Positions 17,745 to 26,429 of a stretch of DNA of 64,000 bases are shown one piece after another. Made by a program: the position numbers and the translations under genes. Position 1 is the first letter of the stretch; every line of letters begins with the position of its first letter. Source of the DNA: Alphaproteobacteria bacterium. GTDB lineage: Bacteria; Pseudomonadota; Alphaproteobacteria; Micropepsales; Micropepsaceae. The DNA lies in assembly GCA_947462105.1 (NCBI GenBank), contig CANHNJ010000009.1:1-64000 (forward strand), in the 5' to 3' direction. The notes below the pieces were generated by a model. It was given only the letters and a program-made list of their open reading frames with translations. It made no database searches and had not been told where the DNA came from.

Positions 17745-18232
17745 TGCCGCGCGCCGCCACCGTCATCGCCTCGGTGTGCGGCATTGGCTATGCCCCGGTC
17801 GCTTCCGGCACGGTGGCGAGCGCGGTGGCGACCATCCTGACGCTGCCCCTGCTCTATCTTGGCGGATCACCGGCGCTGGCCGCCGCATCGCTGCTGGCTT
17901 TCGTCATCGGCATCGCGGCCTGCGACGCCCATGTCCGCGCCACCGGGCGCGAAGATCCATCGGAATGCGTGATCGACGAAGTGGCCGGGCAATGGCTGGC
18001 CTGTGCGTTCGCCCTTCCCACGTTTGGCGTGCTGCCGCGGCCGCAGGATGCCGCCGTGACGCTGTGCCTGGCCTTCCTGCTCTTCCGCCTGTTCGACATC
18101 TGGAAGCCCTGGCCGGTGAACTGGGCAGAACGCAGTTTCGCGGGCGGTCTGGGCGTGATGGCCGATGACATGATCGCAGGCCTGATGGCGGGCATCGTGC
18201 TGGTGGCCGTGCGCTACCTGGTGCCGCTGTGA
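17744..18232 (+). CDS. pgpA: Phosphatidylglycerophosphatase A
   Basis: Inner-membrane phosphatase that converts phosphatidylglycerophosphate to phosphatidylglycerol. The N-terminus shows GIGYAPVASGTVAS, the PgpA start signature, followed by three or four hydrophobic helices. The conserved DPSECVIDEVAGQWLA segment (catalytic acidic cluster) and WPVNWAERSFAGGLGVMADDMIAG complete the fold. Length is 162 aa. It is joined to ispDF and overlaps cinA by 4 bp; this three-gene order is recurrent in alphaproteobacteria. Confidence 0.94.
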   Translation: MPRAATVIASVCGIGYAPVASGTVASAVATILTLPLLYLGGSPALAAASLLAFVIGIAACDAHVRATGREDPSECVIDEVAGQWLACAFALPTFGVLPRPQDAAVTLCLAFLLFRLFDIWKPWPVNWAERSFAGGLGVMADDMIAGLMAGIVLVAVRYLVPL

Positions 18233-18717
18233 GTTTCGCGCCCGGCCTTTTGCAACAGGCCACCGCCCTGCTCGCCGCTGCCCGGGCGAAGACGCTGAAG
18301 ATCGCCACGGCGGAAAGCTGCACCGGTGGCCTGATCGCGGGCCTGCTGACCGAGATTGCCGGTTCGTCCGATGTCTTCGAGCGCGGCTTCGTGACCTATT
18401 CCAACCAGGCCAAGATGGACTTGCTGCAGGTGCCGGACGATCTGCTTGCGGCGCATGGCGCGGTGTCGGCACCGGTGGCCAAGGCTATGGCGGAAGGCGC
18501 GCTCCGTCATGCGCGGGCCAACATCGCGGTGGCCGTCACCGGCATCGCCGGCCCCGGCGGCGGCACGGCGGACAAGCCTGTGGGGCTGGTCTATATCGCG
18601 GTGTCGAACGGCAGCGGCACGCAGGTGCAGGAATATCGCTTCGGCGATCCTGGCCGGAGCGAAGTCCGGCTCAAGACCGTCGAAGCGGCGCTTCGGTTGC
18701 TGGCGACGCTGCTCTAG
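18229..18717 (+). CDS. cinA: CinA-family protein (nicotinamide-nucleotide amidohydrolase domain)
   Basis: Single-domain CinA C-terminal (PncC-type) protein; characterised members deamidate NMN to nicotinate mononucleotide in NAD recycling. Visible motifs are IATAESCTGGLIAGLLTE at the N-terminus, SDVFERGFVTYSNQAK and AVTGIAGPGGGTADKPVGLVYIA, all hallmarks of the domain. Only this domain is present (162 aa); the molybdopterin-binding half of long CinA proteins is absent, as in most proteobacterial short forms. The start appears to be GTG, overlapping the pgpA stop. It converges on the cupin gene with a 4-bp overlap. Confidence 0.92.
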   Translation: MSFAPGLLQQATALLAAARAKTLKIATAESCTGGLIAGLLTEIAGSSDVFERGFVTYSNQAKMDLLQVPDDLLAAHGAVSAPVAKAMAEGALRHARANIAVAVTGIAGPGGGTADKPVGLVYIAVSNGSGTQVQEYRFGDPGRSEVRLKTVEAALRLLATLL

Positions 18718-19676
18718 TTGCCGCCCACACCGGGCTGGAACCAGTGCAGATTGTCCGGACGCGGGATGAATGCCAGGCGCGTGGACGGTGCGTCACCCGT
18801 GGCGGTGGCACGGTGCCAGCGGCCATTGGGCGTCGCCACGATGTCGCCATCGCCGACCGTCACCAGCTTCTCGCCTTCCACCAGGAAGTCCTGCTTGCCT
18901 TCGACGATCAGCCAGAATTCCGGGAAGTTCGCGTGCAGATGGCCCCACTCGGTTGGCGGCGGCGTCGTCACGCCCTTTTGCGAGCGCAGGATGGTGACAT
19001 AGGTGTGATCGTCACGAATCCACACGCTGGTCTTCTTGCCGTCCTGCACGATCTCCTTCTCGAAATCGATGAAGGGCCGGTTGACCGCATCATAGTTGCC
19101 GTGACCGGTATAGGTGGCCTGGATGTACTTGAAGCCCGGCACCGGCGTCGGCGTCTCGCTGAGGGGGTATTGCGGCGGCTCGCCCGCCGGCCCCACTTCC
19201 AGATACACCACCGGTTCGCTGCCCACCGTTTCCATGCTGTAGGTCAGGCGGTTGGGCACCTGCACCAGGAAATGCTTGCCGGCGACGAACGGCGCCTGCC
19301 CTTCAATCGTGACCCGCATCTGGCCGGACTGCACCACCCAGAACGCCTTGTCGTCGGCATGGAAGACCGTCTTGGTCTTCTTGCCCGGCGCCATCGAAAT
19401 CCAGCTGGCGACAAAGTCGCGCGACAGGTGGACCTGCTGCTTCCAGTCCTGCCTGCCCTTGTGGGCGGCCATCACGTCGGCGAAGCGGTACAGCAGCCGG
19501 TTGGGACCGGTATAGGGCGGCAGCTTGGTGGGCTTGGAAGCCCAGGCGAGTATGGGAGCATTGCCCCGCGCCGCCGCCACGGCCGCAGCGCCATCCTGTT
19601 GCTGCTGGGCCTGCACGCCCGAAAAGGTCAGCAGCGAAAGCGCCGCCAGCGCCGCAAATATCTTTGCCGATTGCAT
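18714..19676 (-). CDS. Secreted bicupin protein of unknown function
   Basis: An exported protein of 320 aa with a cleavable signal peptide (about 1-23, ending VQAQ). The C-terminal cupin is textbook: motif 1 is GHLHANFPEFW (two His and the Glu metal ligands) and motif 2 is GDIVATPNGRWH. An N-terminal cupin around residues 85-150 (FHADDKAFWVVQSGQMRV) is more degenerate. The start at 19676 has a GGGGAG ribosome-binding site; the longer open frame lacks one. Its substrate is unknown. It sits in the same orientation as two SGNH-like genes, and the three together separate cinA from coq10-lipA. Confidence 0.75.
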   Translation of the reverse strand: MQSAKIFAALAALSLLTFSGVQAQQQQDGAAAVAAARGNAPILAWASKPTKLPPYTGPNRLLYRFADVMAAHKGRQDWKQQVHLSRDFVASWISMAPGKKTKTVFHADDKAFWVVQSGQMRVTIEGQAPFVAGKHFLVQVPNRLTYSMETVGSEPVVYLEVGPAGEPPQYPLSETPTPVPGFKYIQATYTGHGNYDAVNRPFIDFEKEIVQDGKKTSVWIRDDHTYVTILRSQKGVTTPPPTEWGHLHANFPEFWLIVEGKQDFLVEGEKLVTVGDGDIVATPNGRWHRATATGDAPSTRLAFIPRPDNLHWFQPGVGGN

Positions 19677-19799
19677 GTCACATCTCCCCTTGCCCGGTCT
19701 GGTGCCGGTTTGATGATGTGAGCGCGCATGGCGGCGCATCGCCATGCAATTCTGAATGATGTCCGATTTGTAATGATCAGAGTTGACCAGCGCGGCATG

Positions 19800-20669
19800 T
19801 TAAGGCCGCTGCTGCGCCGCCAGCTCGTCATGGGCGAGCTGCTGCAGCTTCTTTGTCTCGTCCGCCGAGAAGCCCATATCGTCCGCGACGGTTTCGCTGC
19901 CGCCCAGCGACAGCGGATCCCTGCCCGTCACCTTGCCGAACACCAGCAGGGCCTCGAGGTAATAACCGAAGGCGCTGGCGTGATAGCGGTCATAGGCCCA
20001 GAGATTGATCTTGCCCGCATCGATCCCGTCATAGGGATTGGCGTCCGCGAAGCCGGTATCGATGGCCCGGTTCCAGGCCAGCCCCATCGGCACCACGCCC
20101 GCCGCATGGATGGCGCCGGCCGCCAGGTCATAGGCAACCGCAATATCCTTGCCCATCTGCTGGATCGGCTTTCCGAACCACGGCCTGCCTTCCGGGAACG
20201 TCTGGTCGGCACGGCTCCAGGTGGCGGTGAGATAGAGTTTCACGGCCGCGTTCCGTGCCCGCAGCATCTCCGCCATCGCTTGGGACGAACTGACCAGCAG
20301 GGCCGGATTGTTCGGCTTGGCCTGGTCGAGCGTGGAATAGCCGTGCATCACGACATCATCCCAGGCCTTGTCCAGCACGGCGCGCTTCTCGGCAAAATGA
20401 TAGTCGAGGCCGCGCCCGCCCACGGTCTCCAGGCTGACCGTGTAGTCGAGCCCCGCCTGTTGCGTGAACGCCTTGAAGATGGCGGGCACGCCGCCCACCG
20501 TCTTGCCGTTGGGGCCCGGCGCGTTGAGGTCGGTGACGCTGCCGGAGCGGTAATAGTGAAACGCCGAGTGCTCACCGAAGGTGAAGCTGTTGCCGACAAA
20601 GAGAATGGTGCGGGCCTGCAACGGCGTCGCCGCCAGCAGCAAGGCCAGGACGAGCGGCAGCTTTCTCAC
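19800..20669 (-). CDS. Secreted SGNH/DUF4886-like hydrolase, copy 1
   Basis: A 289-aa exported protein with a signal peptide ending about residue 19. Immediately after it comes ILFVGNSFTFG, resembling block I of SGNH/GDSL hydrolases with the candidate nucleophile Ser28. A C-terminal DRYHAS segment supplies plausible Asp and His of a triad. Between them are TVGGRGLDYHF and VVMHGYSTLD, which also occur in DUF4886-type proteins. It is clearly paralogous along its whole length to the gene at 20666-21556 and overlaps it by 4 bp (ATGA), so the pair is translationally coupled. Substrate unknown; an esterase or deacetylase on extracellular carbohydrate is one possibility. Confidence 0.65.
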   Translation of the reverse strand: MRKLPLVLALLLAATPLQARTILFVGNSFTFGEHSAFHYYRSGSVTDLNAPGPNGKTVGGVPAIFKAFTQQAGLDYTVSLETVGGRGLDYHFAEKRAVLDKAWDDVVMHGYSTLDQAKPNNPALLVSSSQAMAEMLRARNAAVKLYLTATWSRADQTFPEGRPWFGKPIQQMGKDIAVAYDLAAGAIHAAGVVPMGLAWNRAIDTGFADANPYDGIDAGKINLWAYDRYHASAFGYYLEALLVFGKVTGRDPLSLGGSETVADDMGFSADETKKLQQLAHDELAAQQRP

Positions 20670-21556
20670 TTTGCCGCCTGCAGCGTGTCATAGGCGACCT
20701 GCATCAGCGCCTTGGATTGCGCCGGGGAGATGCCCAGGGCCTCTGCCACGCGGGTCTTGCCATCCAGGCTGCGGGGATCGAGGCCGGTGATCTTGCCGAA
20801 GTCGAGCAAGGCTTCCAGGTAATAGCCGTAATTGCTGCCATGATAGCTGTCATAGGCCCAGAGGTTGACCTTGCTGGCGCCCAGATCGTCATAGGGATTG
20901 CCGTCCGCGATGCCGGTATCGATGGCGCGGCTGAAGGCCAGCCCCACCGGCACGATGCCGGCATAGCGCGGTTCTTCCTTCATCACCTGCTGATAGGCGG
21001 CGTGCACATCCTGACCCATTTTTTGCACGCTGGTATCTTTCCACGGCCCCTTGGCGGTGGCGGGGAAGATCACATCGGGACGGCCCCAGGTGGCGAAGAG
21101 GTACAATTGCGCCTTGGGGTTCTTGTCCAGAAACAGCCGGGCAATGTCCTTGGACGATGACAGCAGCAAGGACCGGTCGCCCGGCTTGCCCTGGTCCAGC
21201 GTCGAGAAGCCGTGCATCACCACCACATCCCAGGGCTTGTTGATGCGCGCCAGCGTCTCGGGAACGGTGAACCAGTATTCCAGCCCCTTGCCGCCCACCA
21301 ATTGCGAACTCACCTCATAGTCCCCGAGGCCCGCTTCCAGCGTGAACTGCTTGAAGATGGCGGGCACGCCGCCATAGGTCTCGCCCTGTGCATTGGGACC
21401 GTTGAGGTCTTTCACCAGCTCCGGCTTGTAATGCTGGGCGGCGGCATGGGCGCCATAGGTCATGCTGGAGCCCAGGAACAGAACGGTGCGCGCCTGTGCG
21501 CCCGCCATCGAAAGGGCGAGCAGCGTTGCCGTGAGAATGATCCGGCGCTTGGTCAT
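20666..21556 (-). CDS. Secreted SGNH/DUF4886-like hydrolase, copy 2
   Basis: A 296-aa exported paralogue of the downstream gene. After the signal peptide (about 1-22) block I reads VLFLGSSMTYG, keeping the candidate Ser31 but replacing the Asn of copy 1 with Ser. The matching C-terminal segment is DSYHGSNYGYYLEALLDFGKITG. Shared landmarks in the same order (GGVPAIFKQFT, VGGKGLEYWF, VVMHGFSTLDQGKP, ATWGRPDVIFP, AIDTGIADGNPYD) show a tandem duplication that has since diverged. The upstream sequence provides a GGAGG-like site (complement of about 21562-21567). Function not established. Confidence 0.65.
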   Translation of the reverse strand: MTKRRIILTATLLALSMAGAQARTVLFLGSSMTYGAHAAAQHYKPELVKDLNGPNAQGETYGGVPAIFKQFTLEAGLGDYEVSSQLVGGKGLEYWFTVPETLARINKPWDVVVMHGFSTLDQGKPGDRSLLLSSSKDIARLFLDKNPKAQLYLFATWGRPDVIFPATAKGPWKDTSVQKMGQDVHAAYQQVMKEEPRYAGIVPVGLAFSRAIDTGIADGNPYDDLGASKVNLWAYDSYHGSNYGYYLEALLDFGKITGLDPRSLDGKTRVAEALGISPAQSKALMQVAYDTLQAAK

Positions 21557-21597
21557 GGTGCCTCCCCAGGCATTATGTTTTGCCGGGGACTATAGGC

Positions 21598-22035
21598 TCA
21601 GGCCGCCGTGCCGGAAAGCGCCGCCGCGCGGGCTTCGAAGGCTTCGGTCATGCGCATCATGGCCTTTTCAAAGGCCGCCCCCGCCACCGCGCCCAGCAGG
21701 CGATTGCGGAACTCGAAGGCGATGGCGAAATGCACCTCGCAGGCATCGGGGGCGGTGGGAACAAAGCGCCAGTGATTCTCCAGCGTCCGGAACGGGCCCT
21801 CGGCCTGCGTGACATCGACGGCCAGGGCGGCAGCATCAAGCTGGACCCGGCTGGTATATTTCTCGCGGAAGCCCTTATAGCCCACCATCATCTCGGCGAT
21901 GACGGTCGTTTCGCTGCGCGACTTGACCCGCAGGCCCAGCACCCAGGGCAGGAATTGCGGATACTGCTCCACGTCGGAGACGACGCGGTACATCAATTCC
22001 GCCGGATACGGCACGATGCGAACTTCACGATGCAT
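21598..22035 (-). CDS. Coq10/RatA-type START-domain (ubiquinone-binding) protein
   Basis: Polyketide cyclase/START-like protein of the Coq10 family, thought to bind ubiquinone and assist its use in respiration. The start [31 protein letters not shown] is the classic family N-terminus, and the ending FEFRNRLLGAVAGAAFEKAMMRMTEAFEARA matches the C-terminal helix. The ATG overlaps the lipA stop (TAATG), giving 145 aa; the much longer open frame in this phase runs through lipA out of frame and is not real. The coq10-lipA pair is standard in alphaproteobacteria. Confidence 0.92.
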   Translation of the reverse strand: MHREVRIVPYPAELMYRVVSDVEQYPQFLPWVLGLRVKSRSETTVIAEMMVGYKGFREKYTSRVQLDAAALAVDVTQAEGPFRTLENHWRFVPTAPDACEVHFAIAFEFRNRLLGAVAGAAFEKAMMRMTEAFEARAAALSGTAA

Positions 22036-22970
22036 TAGCTGCGCGCCAGCCGCGCCTTCTTCAGCTCGGCGAAGTCGCTGTCGGCATGATAGCTGGAGCG
22101 CGTCAGCGGCGAGGCCGACACCATCGCAAAGCCCTTGGCGCGGGCGATGCTTTCCAGCCCCTTGAACTCGTCCGGCGTCCAGTAGCGGTCCAGCCTGGCA
22201 TGCTTGCGCGTCGGCTGCAGATACTGGCCGATGGTGAGAAAATCGACATTGGCGGCGCGCAGGTCGTCCATCACCTGCATGATCTCTTCGCGCGTCTCGC
22301 CCAGCCCCACCATCAGCCCCGACTTGGTGAAGCCTTCCGGGTACAATTCCTTGGCCCGCTCCAGCAGGCGCAGGCTGGCATAGTAGCGCGCACCCGGACG
22401 CACTTTCAGGTAAAGGCGCGGCACGGTCTCCAGATTGTGGTTGAAGACATCCGGCCTGGCTTCCATCACGATTTCGATGGCGCCTTCCTTGCGCAGGAAG
22501 TCCGGAGTCAACACCTCGATGCTGGTCTTCGGGCTCATCGCGCGGGTGGTGGTGATGACATCGGCGAAGTGGCGCGCGCCGCCATCGGCAAGGTCGTCGC
22601 GGTCCACCGAGGTGATGACGACATGCATCAGCCCCAGCGTCTTGACGGCGCGGGCGACATTGGCGGGCTCGGCGGCATCGAGGGCGGCGGGCAGACCAGT
22701 CTTGACGTTGCAGAAGGCGCAGGCGCGGGTGCAGGTGTCGCCCATGATCATCATGGTGGCGTGACGCTTGGTCCAGCATTCGCCGATATTCGGGCAGGCC
22801 GCTTCCTCGCAGACCGTGTGCAGGTTGTTGGCGCGCACCACATCGCGGGTGGCGGCATATTCGCGGCTGACCGGCGCCTTGACCCGGATCCAGTCCGGCT
22901 TGCGCTGGATCTCGGAGTCGGGGCGGTGCGCCTTTTCAGGGTGCCTTAATTTGTCGATGACCACGGTCAT
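22035..22970 (-). CDS. lipA: Lipoyl synthase
   Basis: Radical SAM enzyme that inserts two sulfurs into protein-bound octanoyl groups. The auxiliary [4Fe-4S] cluster cysteines lie in [13 protein letters not shown] and the radical-SAM cluster motif is [10 protein letters not shown]. The terminal ...RSSYHAD contains the conserved Arg-Ser-Ser serine that ligates the auxiliary cluster. I chose the ATG at 22970 ([13 protein letters not shown]), giving 311 aa as usual; an upstream in-frame ATG would add 41 residues unlike the family. Confidence 0.96.
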   Translation of the reverse strand: MTVVIDKLRHPEKAHRPDSEIQRKPDWIRVKAPVSREYAATRDVVRANNLHTVCEEAACPNIGECWTKRHATMMIMGDTCTRACAFCNVKTGLPAALDAAEPANVARAVKTLGLMHVVITSVDRDDLADGGARHFADVITTTRAMSPKTSIEVLTPDFLRKEGAIEIVMEARPDVFNHNLETVPRLYLKVRPGARYYASLRLLERAKELYPEGFTKSGLMVGLGETREEIMQVMDDLRAANVDFLTIGQYLQPTRKHARLDRYWTPDEFKGLESIARAKGFAMVSASPLTRSSYHADSDFAELKKARLARS

Positions 22971-23203
22971 GACCGAGATATAGCGCAATCCGTCCCGGGC
23001 GCGACGGGCAAAACGCGCCGGAACTGAACCAAACCCCACTAGCTGCGTTGCAAAAAGAGCATTTCCCGGAGATTCGTCCTGGCCATAGTCCATTCCCTGC
23101 CCTCCAGAGCTGGATCGGCCATTTCCGCGCCGCGTGACGTGGCGGCACGGTAGCGTTGGTCAGAATCGCGCGTTAGCGTCGGGCTTCACGCCCGGATCGC
23201 TCC

Positions 23204-24769
23204 ATGTCGCCCAGTCTCAAGCCATACGATCCACGCGCGTCGCGCCGCTCGCTGTTCCAGGCGTTGCTGGAGGCGCGCCATAGCCACGGCGGCAAGACCC
23301 GCGCCCTGGTCGATCTGGATGACCGCGTCCTCGACTACGATACCATCGTCAAGGGCGCTTTTGCGCTGGGCCATGCGCTGAAGCGCGGCACCACGGCAAA
23401 GGAATGCGTCGGCGTCCTGCTGCCCACCGGCGCGGCCGCCGCCGTCACCTTCTTCGGCATCACCGCCTATGGCCGCGTGCCGACCATGCTCAATTTCACC
23501 AGCGGCACCGCCAACCTGCTGAGCGCCCTGAAGACGGCAAAGGTGAAGCGCGTGATTACCGCCAGACGCTTTGTCGGCGTCGCCAAGCTGGAAGACGTCG
23601 TGGCCGAGCTGGCCCGGCACGCGGACGTGATCTACCTGGAAGATGTCCGCGCCAATCTTTCGCTGCTGGACAAGGCCGCAGCGGCGGCGGGACTGATCGC
23701 GCCCAGACTGGTCGCGGCCAGGCCCGATCCGGACAGCACCGCCGCCATCCTTTTTACGTCCGGCACCGAAGGCGCCCCCAAGGGCGTGGCGCTGTCCCAC
23801 GCCAACATCCTGGCCAACGTGGCGCAGGTGCAGGCGCACATCGCCCTCTGCACCCGTGACGATCTCGTCTTCAATCCCCTGCCCGTCTTCCACTGTTTCG
23901 GCCTGTCAGTGGGCACCATCCTGCCGCTGGTGGCGGGCATTCGCGTGGTGACGCATCCCTCGCCGCTGCAGCCCAAGGAGATCGTCAAGCGCGTCAAGGC
24001 GCATGGCGCCACCATCCTGCTCTCGACCGATACTTTCATCAGCCAGTATGCGCGCGTGGGCGAGGAACATGACCTGGACACGGTGCGGCTGGCGGTGTGC
24101 GGTGCCGAGCGCGTGCGCGACGAAACCCGCGCCTTCGTGAAGCAGAAATACGGCATCCAGATCCTGGAAGGTTATGGCGTCACCGAAGCCGCGCCGGTCA
24201 TCGCCGCCAACCAGGCCGAGGCCAACCATGCCGGCACGGTGGGCCGCATGATGGTGCAGATGGACGCGCTGCTGGAGCCGGTGGACGGCATCCCCGGCGC
24301 GGGGCGGCTGAAGGTGAAGGGCCCCAACGTGATGCTGGGCTATATCCTGCCCGATGCGCCCGGCGTGATCGTGCCGCCGGAAGATGGCTGGTACGACACC
24401 GGCGATGTCGCCAGCATCGACGAGGACGGTTTCATGTCGATCCGCGGGCGGCTGAAGCGCTTCGCCAAGATCGGCGGCGAGACCGTATCACTGGCGGTGC
24501 CGGAAAATTGCGCCGCCGCGCTATGGCCGGGCCATGCCCATGCCGCCGTGACCGTGGCCGATCCGCGCAAGGGCGAGCAGATCGTGCTGGTGACGGATGC
24601 GCCGGAAGCCAGCCGCCCCAGCCTGCTGGCCTGGGCGCAGCATCATGGCGTCTCCGAACTGGCGGTGCCGCGCCGCGTACTGATCGTGGACGCCATTCCG
24701 GTGCTGGGGACTGGCAAGACCGACTATGTCGCCCTGCAGAAACTGGCGGCGGCGGAGCCTCACCAGTAG
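23204..24769 (+). CDS. Aas-like acyl-activating enzyme (ANL superfamily)
   Basis: Stand-alone AMP-forming acyl-CoA/acyl-ACP synthetase-type enzyme of 521 aa. The P-loop-like motif FTSGTEGAPKGVALSHANIL is present, and VFNPLPVFHCFG, EGYGVTEAAPVIAANQ and GWYDTGDVASIDEDGF are typical ANL motifs A5-A7; the C-terminal catalytic lysine is probably in GTGKTDY. The pattern of these motifs is closest to the synthetase half of Aas (2-acyl-GPE acyltransferase/acyl-ACP synthetase), but no PlsC acyltransferase domain is attached. Its carboxylate substrate is therefore uncertain, with long-chain fatty acids most likely. It is divergent from lipA and overlaps the next, convergent gene by 10 bp. Confidence 0.82.
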   Translation: MSPSLKPYDPRASRRSLFQALLEARHSHGGKTRALVDLDDRVLDYDTIVKGAFALGHALKRGTTAKECVGVLLPTGAAAAVTFFGITAYGRVPTMLNFTSGTANLLSALKTAKVKRVITARRFVGVAKLEDVVAELARHADVIYLEDVRANLSLLDKAAAAAGLIAPRLVAARPDPDSTAAILFTSGTEGAPKGVALSHANILANVAQVQAHIALCTRDDLVFNPLPVFHCFGLSVGTILPLVAGIRVVTHPSPLQPKEIVKRVKAHGATILLSTDTFISQYARVGEEHDLDTVRLAVCGAERVRDETRAFVKQKYGIQILEGYGVTEAAPVIAANQAEANHAGTVGRMMVQMDALLEPVDGIPGAGRLKVKGPNVMLGYILPDAPGVIVPPEDGWYDTGDVASIDEDGFMSIRGRLKRFAKIGGETVSLAVPENCAAALWPGHAHAAVTVADPRKGEQIVLVTDAPEASRPSLLAWAQHHGVSELAVPRRVLIVDAIPVLGTGKTDYVALQKLAAAEPHQ

Positions 24770-25212
24770 CCGTTGCCGAAACCGCCATTATAGCCGTTCC
24801 ACGGGTCCATCCGTGCGCCGCTGTAAACCGGCGCCTGCGCGCCATAGCCATAGCCGCCACCGTAATTGCCGTATGGCGAATAGCCGACACCGCCGGCGAA
24901 GGGCTGGCCCCAGGGCGCGCCATAAGATCCGTAGCCGGAGGAATAGCCCGTGCTGCCGGCATAGGCGCCCGCATACGCATTGCTGGACGCCTGCGCCCCA
25001 GTGACCGGCGCGGCCTGGGAATAGTCATAGCCATACGCAGGTGCTGCGCCCTGGTAGATGGTAACCGCGCCGTAATAATTGTTCACGGTGCCGCTGCTGA
25101 CCGGCGGCGGCGCAGGTGGCGCATAATATTCGCGCTCACGCCGGCTGCCGGCCTGGGCAGCGGCGGTGAACAGCAGGATCGCGGCAAGCGACAGCGCGGT
25201 GCGTTTGAGCAT
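24760..25212 (-). CDS. Secreted Gly/Tyr-rich low-complexity protein
   Basis: A 150-aa protein with a clear signal peptide (about 1-21, ending AQA) and then a short charged segment (GSRREREYY), a proline-rich patch, and a long region dominated by Gly, Tyr, Ser, Ala and Asn (YGYGAQ, GGYGYG, GYNGGFGNGYW). No catalytic motif is seen. Such composition is found in surface-exposed or disordered cell-envelope proteins. The start has a GGGAAGAT-like upstream sequence. Its 3' end overlaps the acyl-activating gene by 10 bp on the other strand. Confidence 0.6.
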   Translation of the reverse strand: MLKRTALSLAAILLFTAAAQAGSRREREYYAPPAPPPVSSGTVNNYYGAVTIYQGAAPAYGYDYSQAAPVTGAQASSNAYAGAYAGSTGYSSGYGSYGAPWGQPFAGGVGYSPYGNYGGGYGYGAQAPVYSGARMDPWNGYNGGFGNGYW

Positions 25213-25325
25213 GGTGATCTTCCCGGTCAGGTTCCCCCTGACTGTATCAATTCGGGACAGGCTTGCGAGTTCCCGTTATTGGGCTCATGGAAATTCTTTG
25301 GGGATCACCGGACAAGCAGGCCGCC

Positions 25326-25625
25326 ATGCGCAAAGCCCTTACAATAATCGCCCTCCTCCTGATCGCCCTGCCTGCCCATGCCCAGGATTTGCCTGCCGGT
25401 CCCGGCCGGGAAGAAACGCTGAAAGGTTGCAGCGGCTGCCACGGCGTCGGCGTGCTCATTGGCGAACACCGCAGCGAAACGCTCTGGTCCAGCACGGTTT
25501 CGATGATGGCCAGCATTGGCGCGCCCATATCCGATGCGGATTTCGACACGGTGGTTACCTATCTCACGGCCCAGTTCGGTCCCCGGCCCGCCCCGGCAGC
25601 CACCAACCCGGCGCCGCGCCGCTAA
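25326..25625 (+). CDS. Small periplasmic c-type cytochrome-like protein
   Basis: A 99-aa exported protein with signal peptide MRKALTIIALLLIALPAHAQ, one haem-binding CxxCH motif (LKGCSGCHGVG) and a single later methionine pair (VSMMASIGAPI) that could give the axial ligand. The start at 25326 places the signal peptide at the N-terminus; the longer frame adds 21 unlikely residues. The domain is shorter than most class I cytochromes but matches the small helix-loop-helix cytochrome domains seen beside oxidoreductases. No oxidoreductase partner is adjacent. Confidence 0.72.
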   Translation: MRKALTIIALLLIALPAHAQDLPAGPGREETLKGCSGCHGVGVLIGEHRSETLWSSTVSMMASIGAPISDADFDTVVTYLTAQFGPRPAPAATNPAPRR

Positions 25626-25728
25626 TCCTATATTTGACAATCAGTCGCAAAATCAGGCGTTCTGAGTATCACGTGCAGAAAAACGCTGCTTTGCATGCAG
25701 GATCTCTGGTGCGTAGGGCCGGCGAACC

Positions 25729-25753
25729 CGTCCATAGCGACAGCGTATGGACG
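25729..25753. repeat. Inverted repeat between convergent genes
   Basis: CGTCCATA and TATGGACG face each other across a 9-nt loop (gcgacagcg), in the 147-bp gap between the convergent cytochrome-like gene and GST gene. It has no following T-tract, so it may be a weak bidirectional terminator or a binding site. Confidence 0.4.
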
Positions 25754-25772
25754 CAAGAGAAACGCCAGGTCT

Positions 25773-26429
25773 TTAGAACTCGGCTTCGAGTTCTTCCATT
25801 GCCATCAGCTCGGACTGCGCCGCCTCGATCCATTCCAGCATGTCGGGAAGGTTGAGGATGGTCTCGCAGTAATCCTGGCAGGCGCGATCCAGCTTGACGT
25901 CATAGGTCGAAAAGCGTGTCGCCACCGGCGCGTACATCGCGTCGGCCAGCGTCGGGCGTGCGCCAAACAGATACGGCCCGCCATAGTCGTTGAGACATTC
26001 GCGCCAGACCGTGGTGACGCGGTCTATGTCGGCCTGCGCCCCGGCCCAGACCTTGAAGCCCGGATACTTCGCCTTGAGGTTCATCGGCAGCGCCGAACGC
26101 AGGTTGGCGAAGCCGGAATGCATCTCGCCCGCAATGGCGCGGCAGCGGGCCCGCGCGCCGATGGCGTCGGGCAACAGCCCTGCCTTGGGGAAGACTTCGT
26201 GGAGATATTCGGCAATCGCCAGCGTGTCCCAGATCTTCAGCCCGTTATGCCGCAGGCAGGGCGTCAGGAAGGATGGCGACAGCAGCAAAAGCTCGGCCCG
26301 GGCATTGGGATCGTCGCCCGCGACCAGCTCTTCTTCGAATTTCAGCCCGGCCATGCGGCATAGCAGCCAGCCCCGCAGGGACCAGGAAGAGTAGTTCTTG
26401 CTCGAGATCGTCAGGACCGCTTCGGCCAT
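25773..26429 (-). CDS. Glutathione S-transferase family protein
   Basis: Cytosolic GST-fold protein of 218 aa. The N-terminal thioredoxin-like domain shows ISSKNYSSWSLRGWLLCRMAG, where the SSWSLR stretch carries the probable catalytic serine. The glutathione-binding region follows (LTPCLRHNGLKIWDTLAIAEYL, with the conserved Pro and the Asp-Thr pair equivalent to the ES motif). The C-terminal helical domain contains GPYLFGARPTLADAMYAPVATR. The start MAEAVLTISS at 26429 was chosen because the longer frame adds residues with no homology. Physiological substrate unknown. The gene is divergent from phaZ. Confidence 0.88.
   Translation of the reverse strand: MAEAVLTISSKNYSSWSLRGWLLCRMAGLKFEEELVAGDDPNARAELLLLSPSFLTPCLRHNGLKIWDTLAIAEYLHEVFPKAGLLPDAIGARARCRAIAGEMHSGFANLRSALPMNLKAKYPGFKVWAGAQADIDRVTTVWRECLNDYGGPYLFGARPTLADAMYAPVATRFSTYDVKLDRACQDYCETILNLPDMLEWIEAAQSELMAMEELEAEF

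Noticed and set aside
21598..22779. An apparent 393-aa fusion protein covering coq10 and part of lipA
   Set aside because: The N-terminal part is lipA read out of frame; Coq10 homology begins precisely at the ATG overlapping the lipA stop.
25634..25660. TTGACA in the gap between the cytochrome-like gene and GST gene as a promoter
   Set aside because: No acceptable -10 at 16-18 bp, and both flanking genes end here, so there is nothing downstream to drive.
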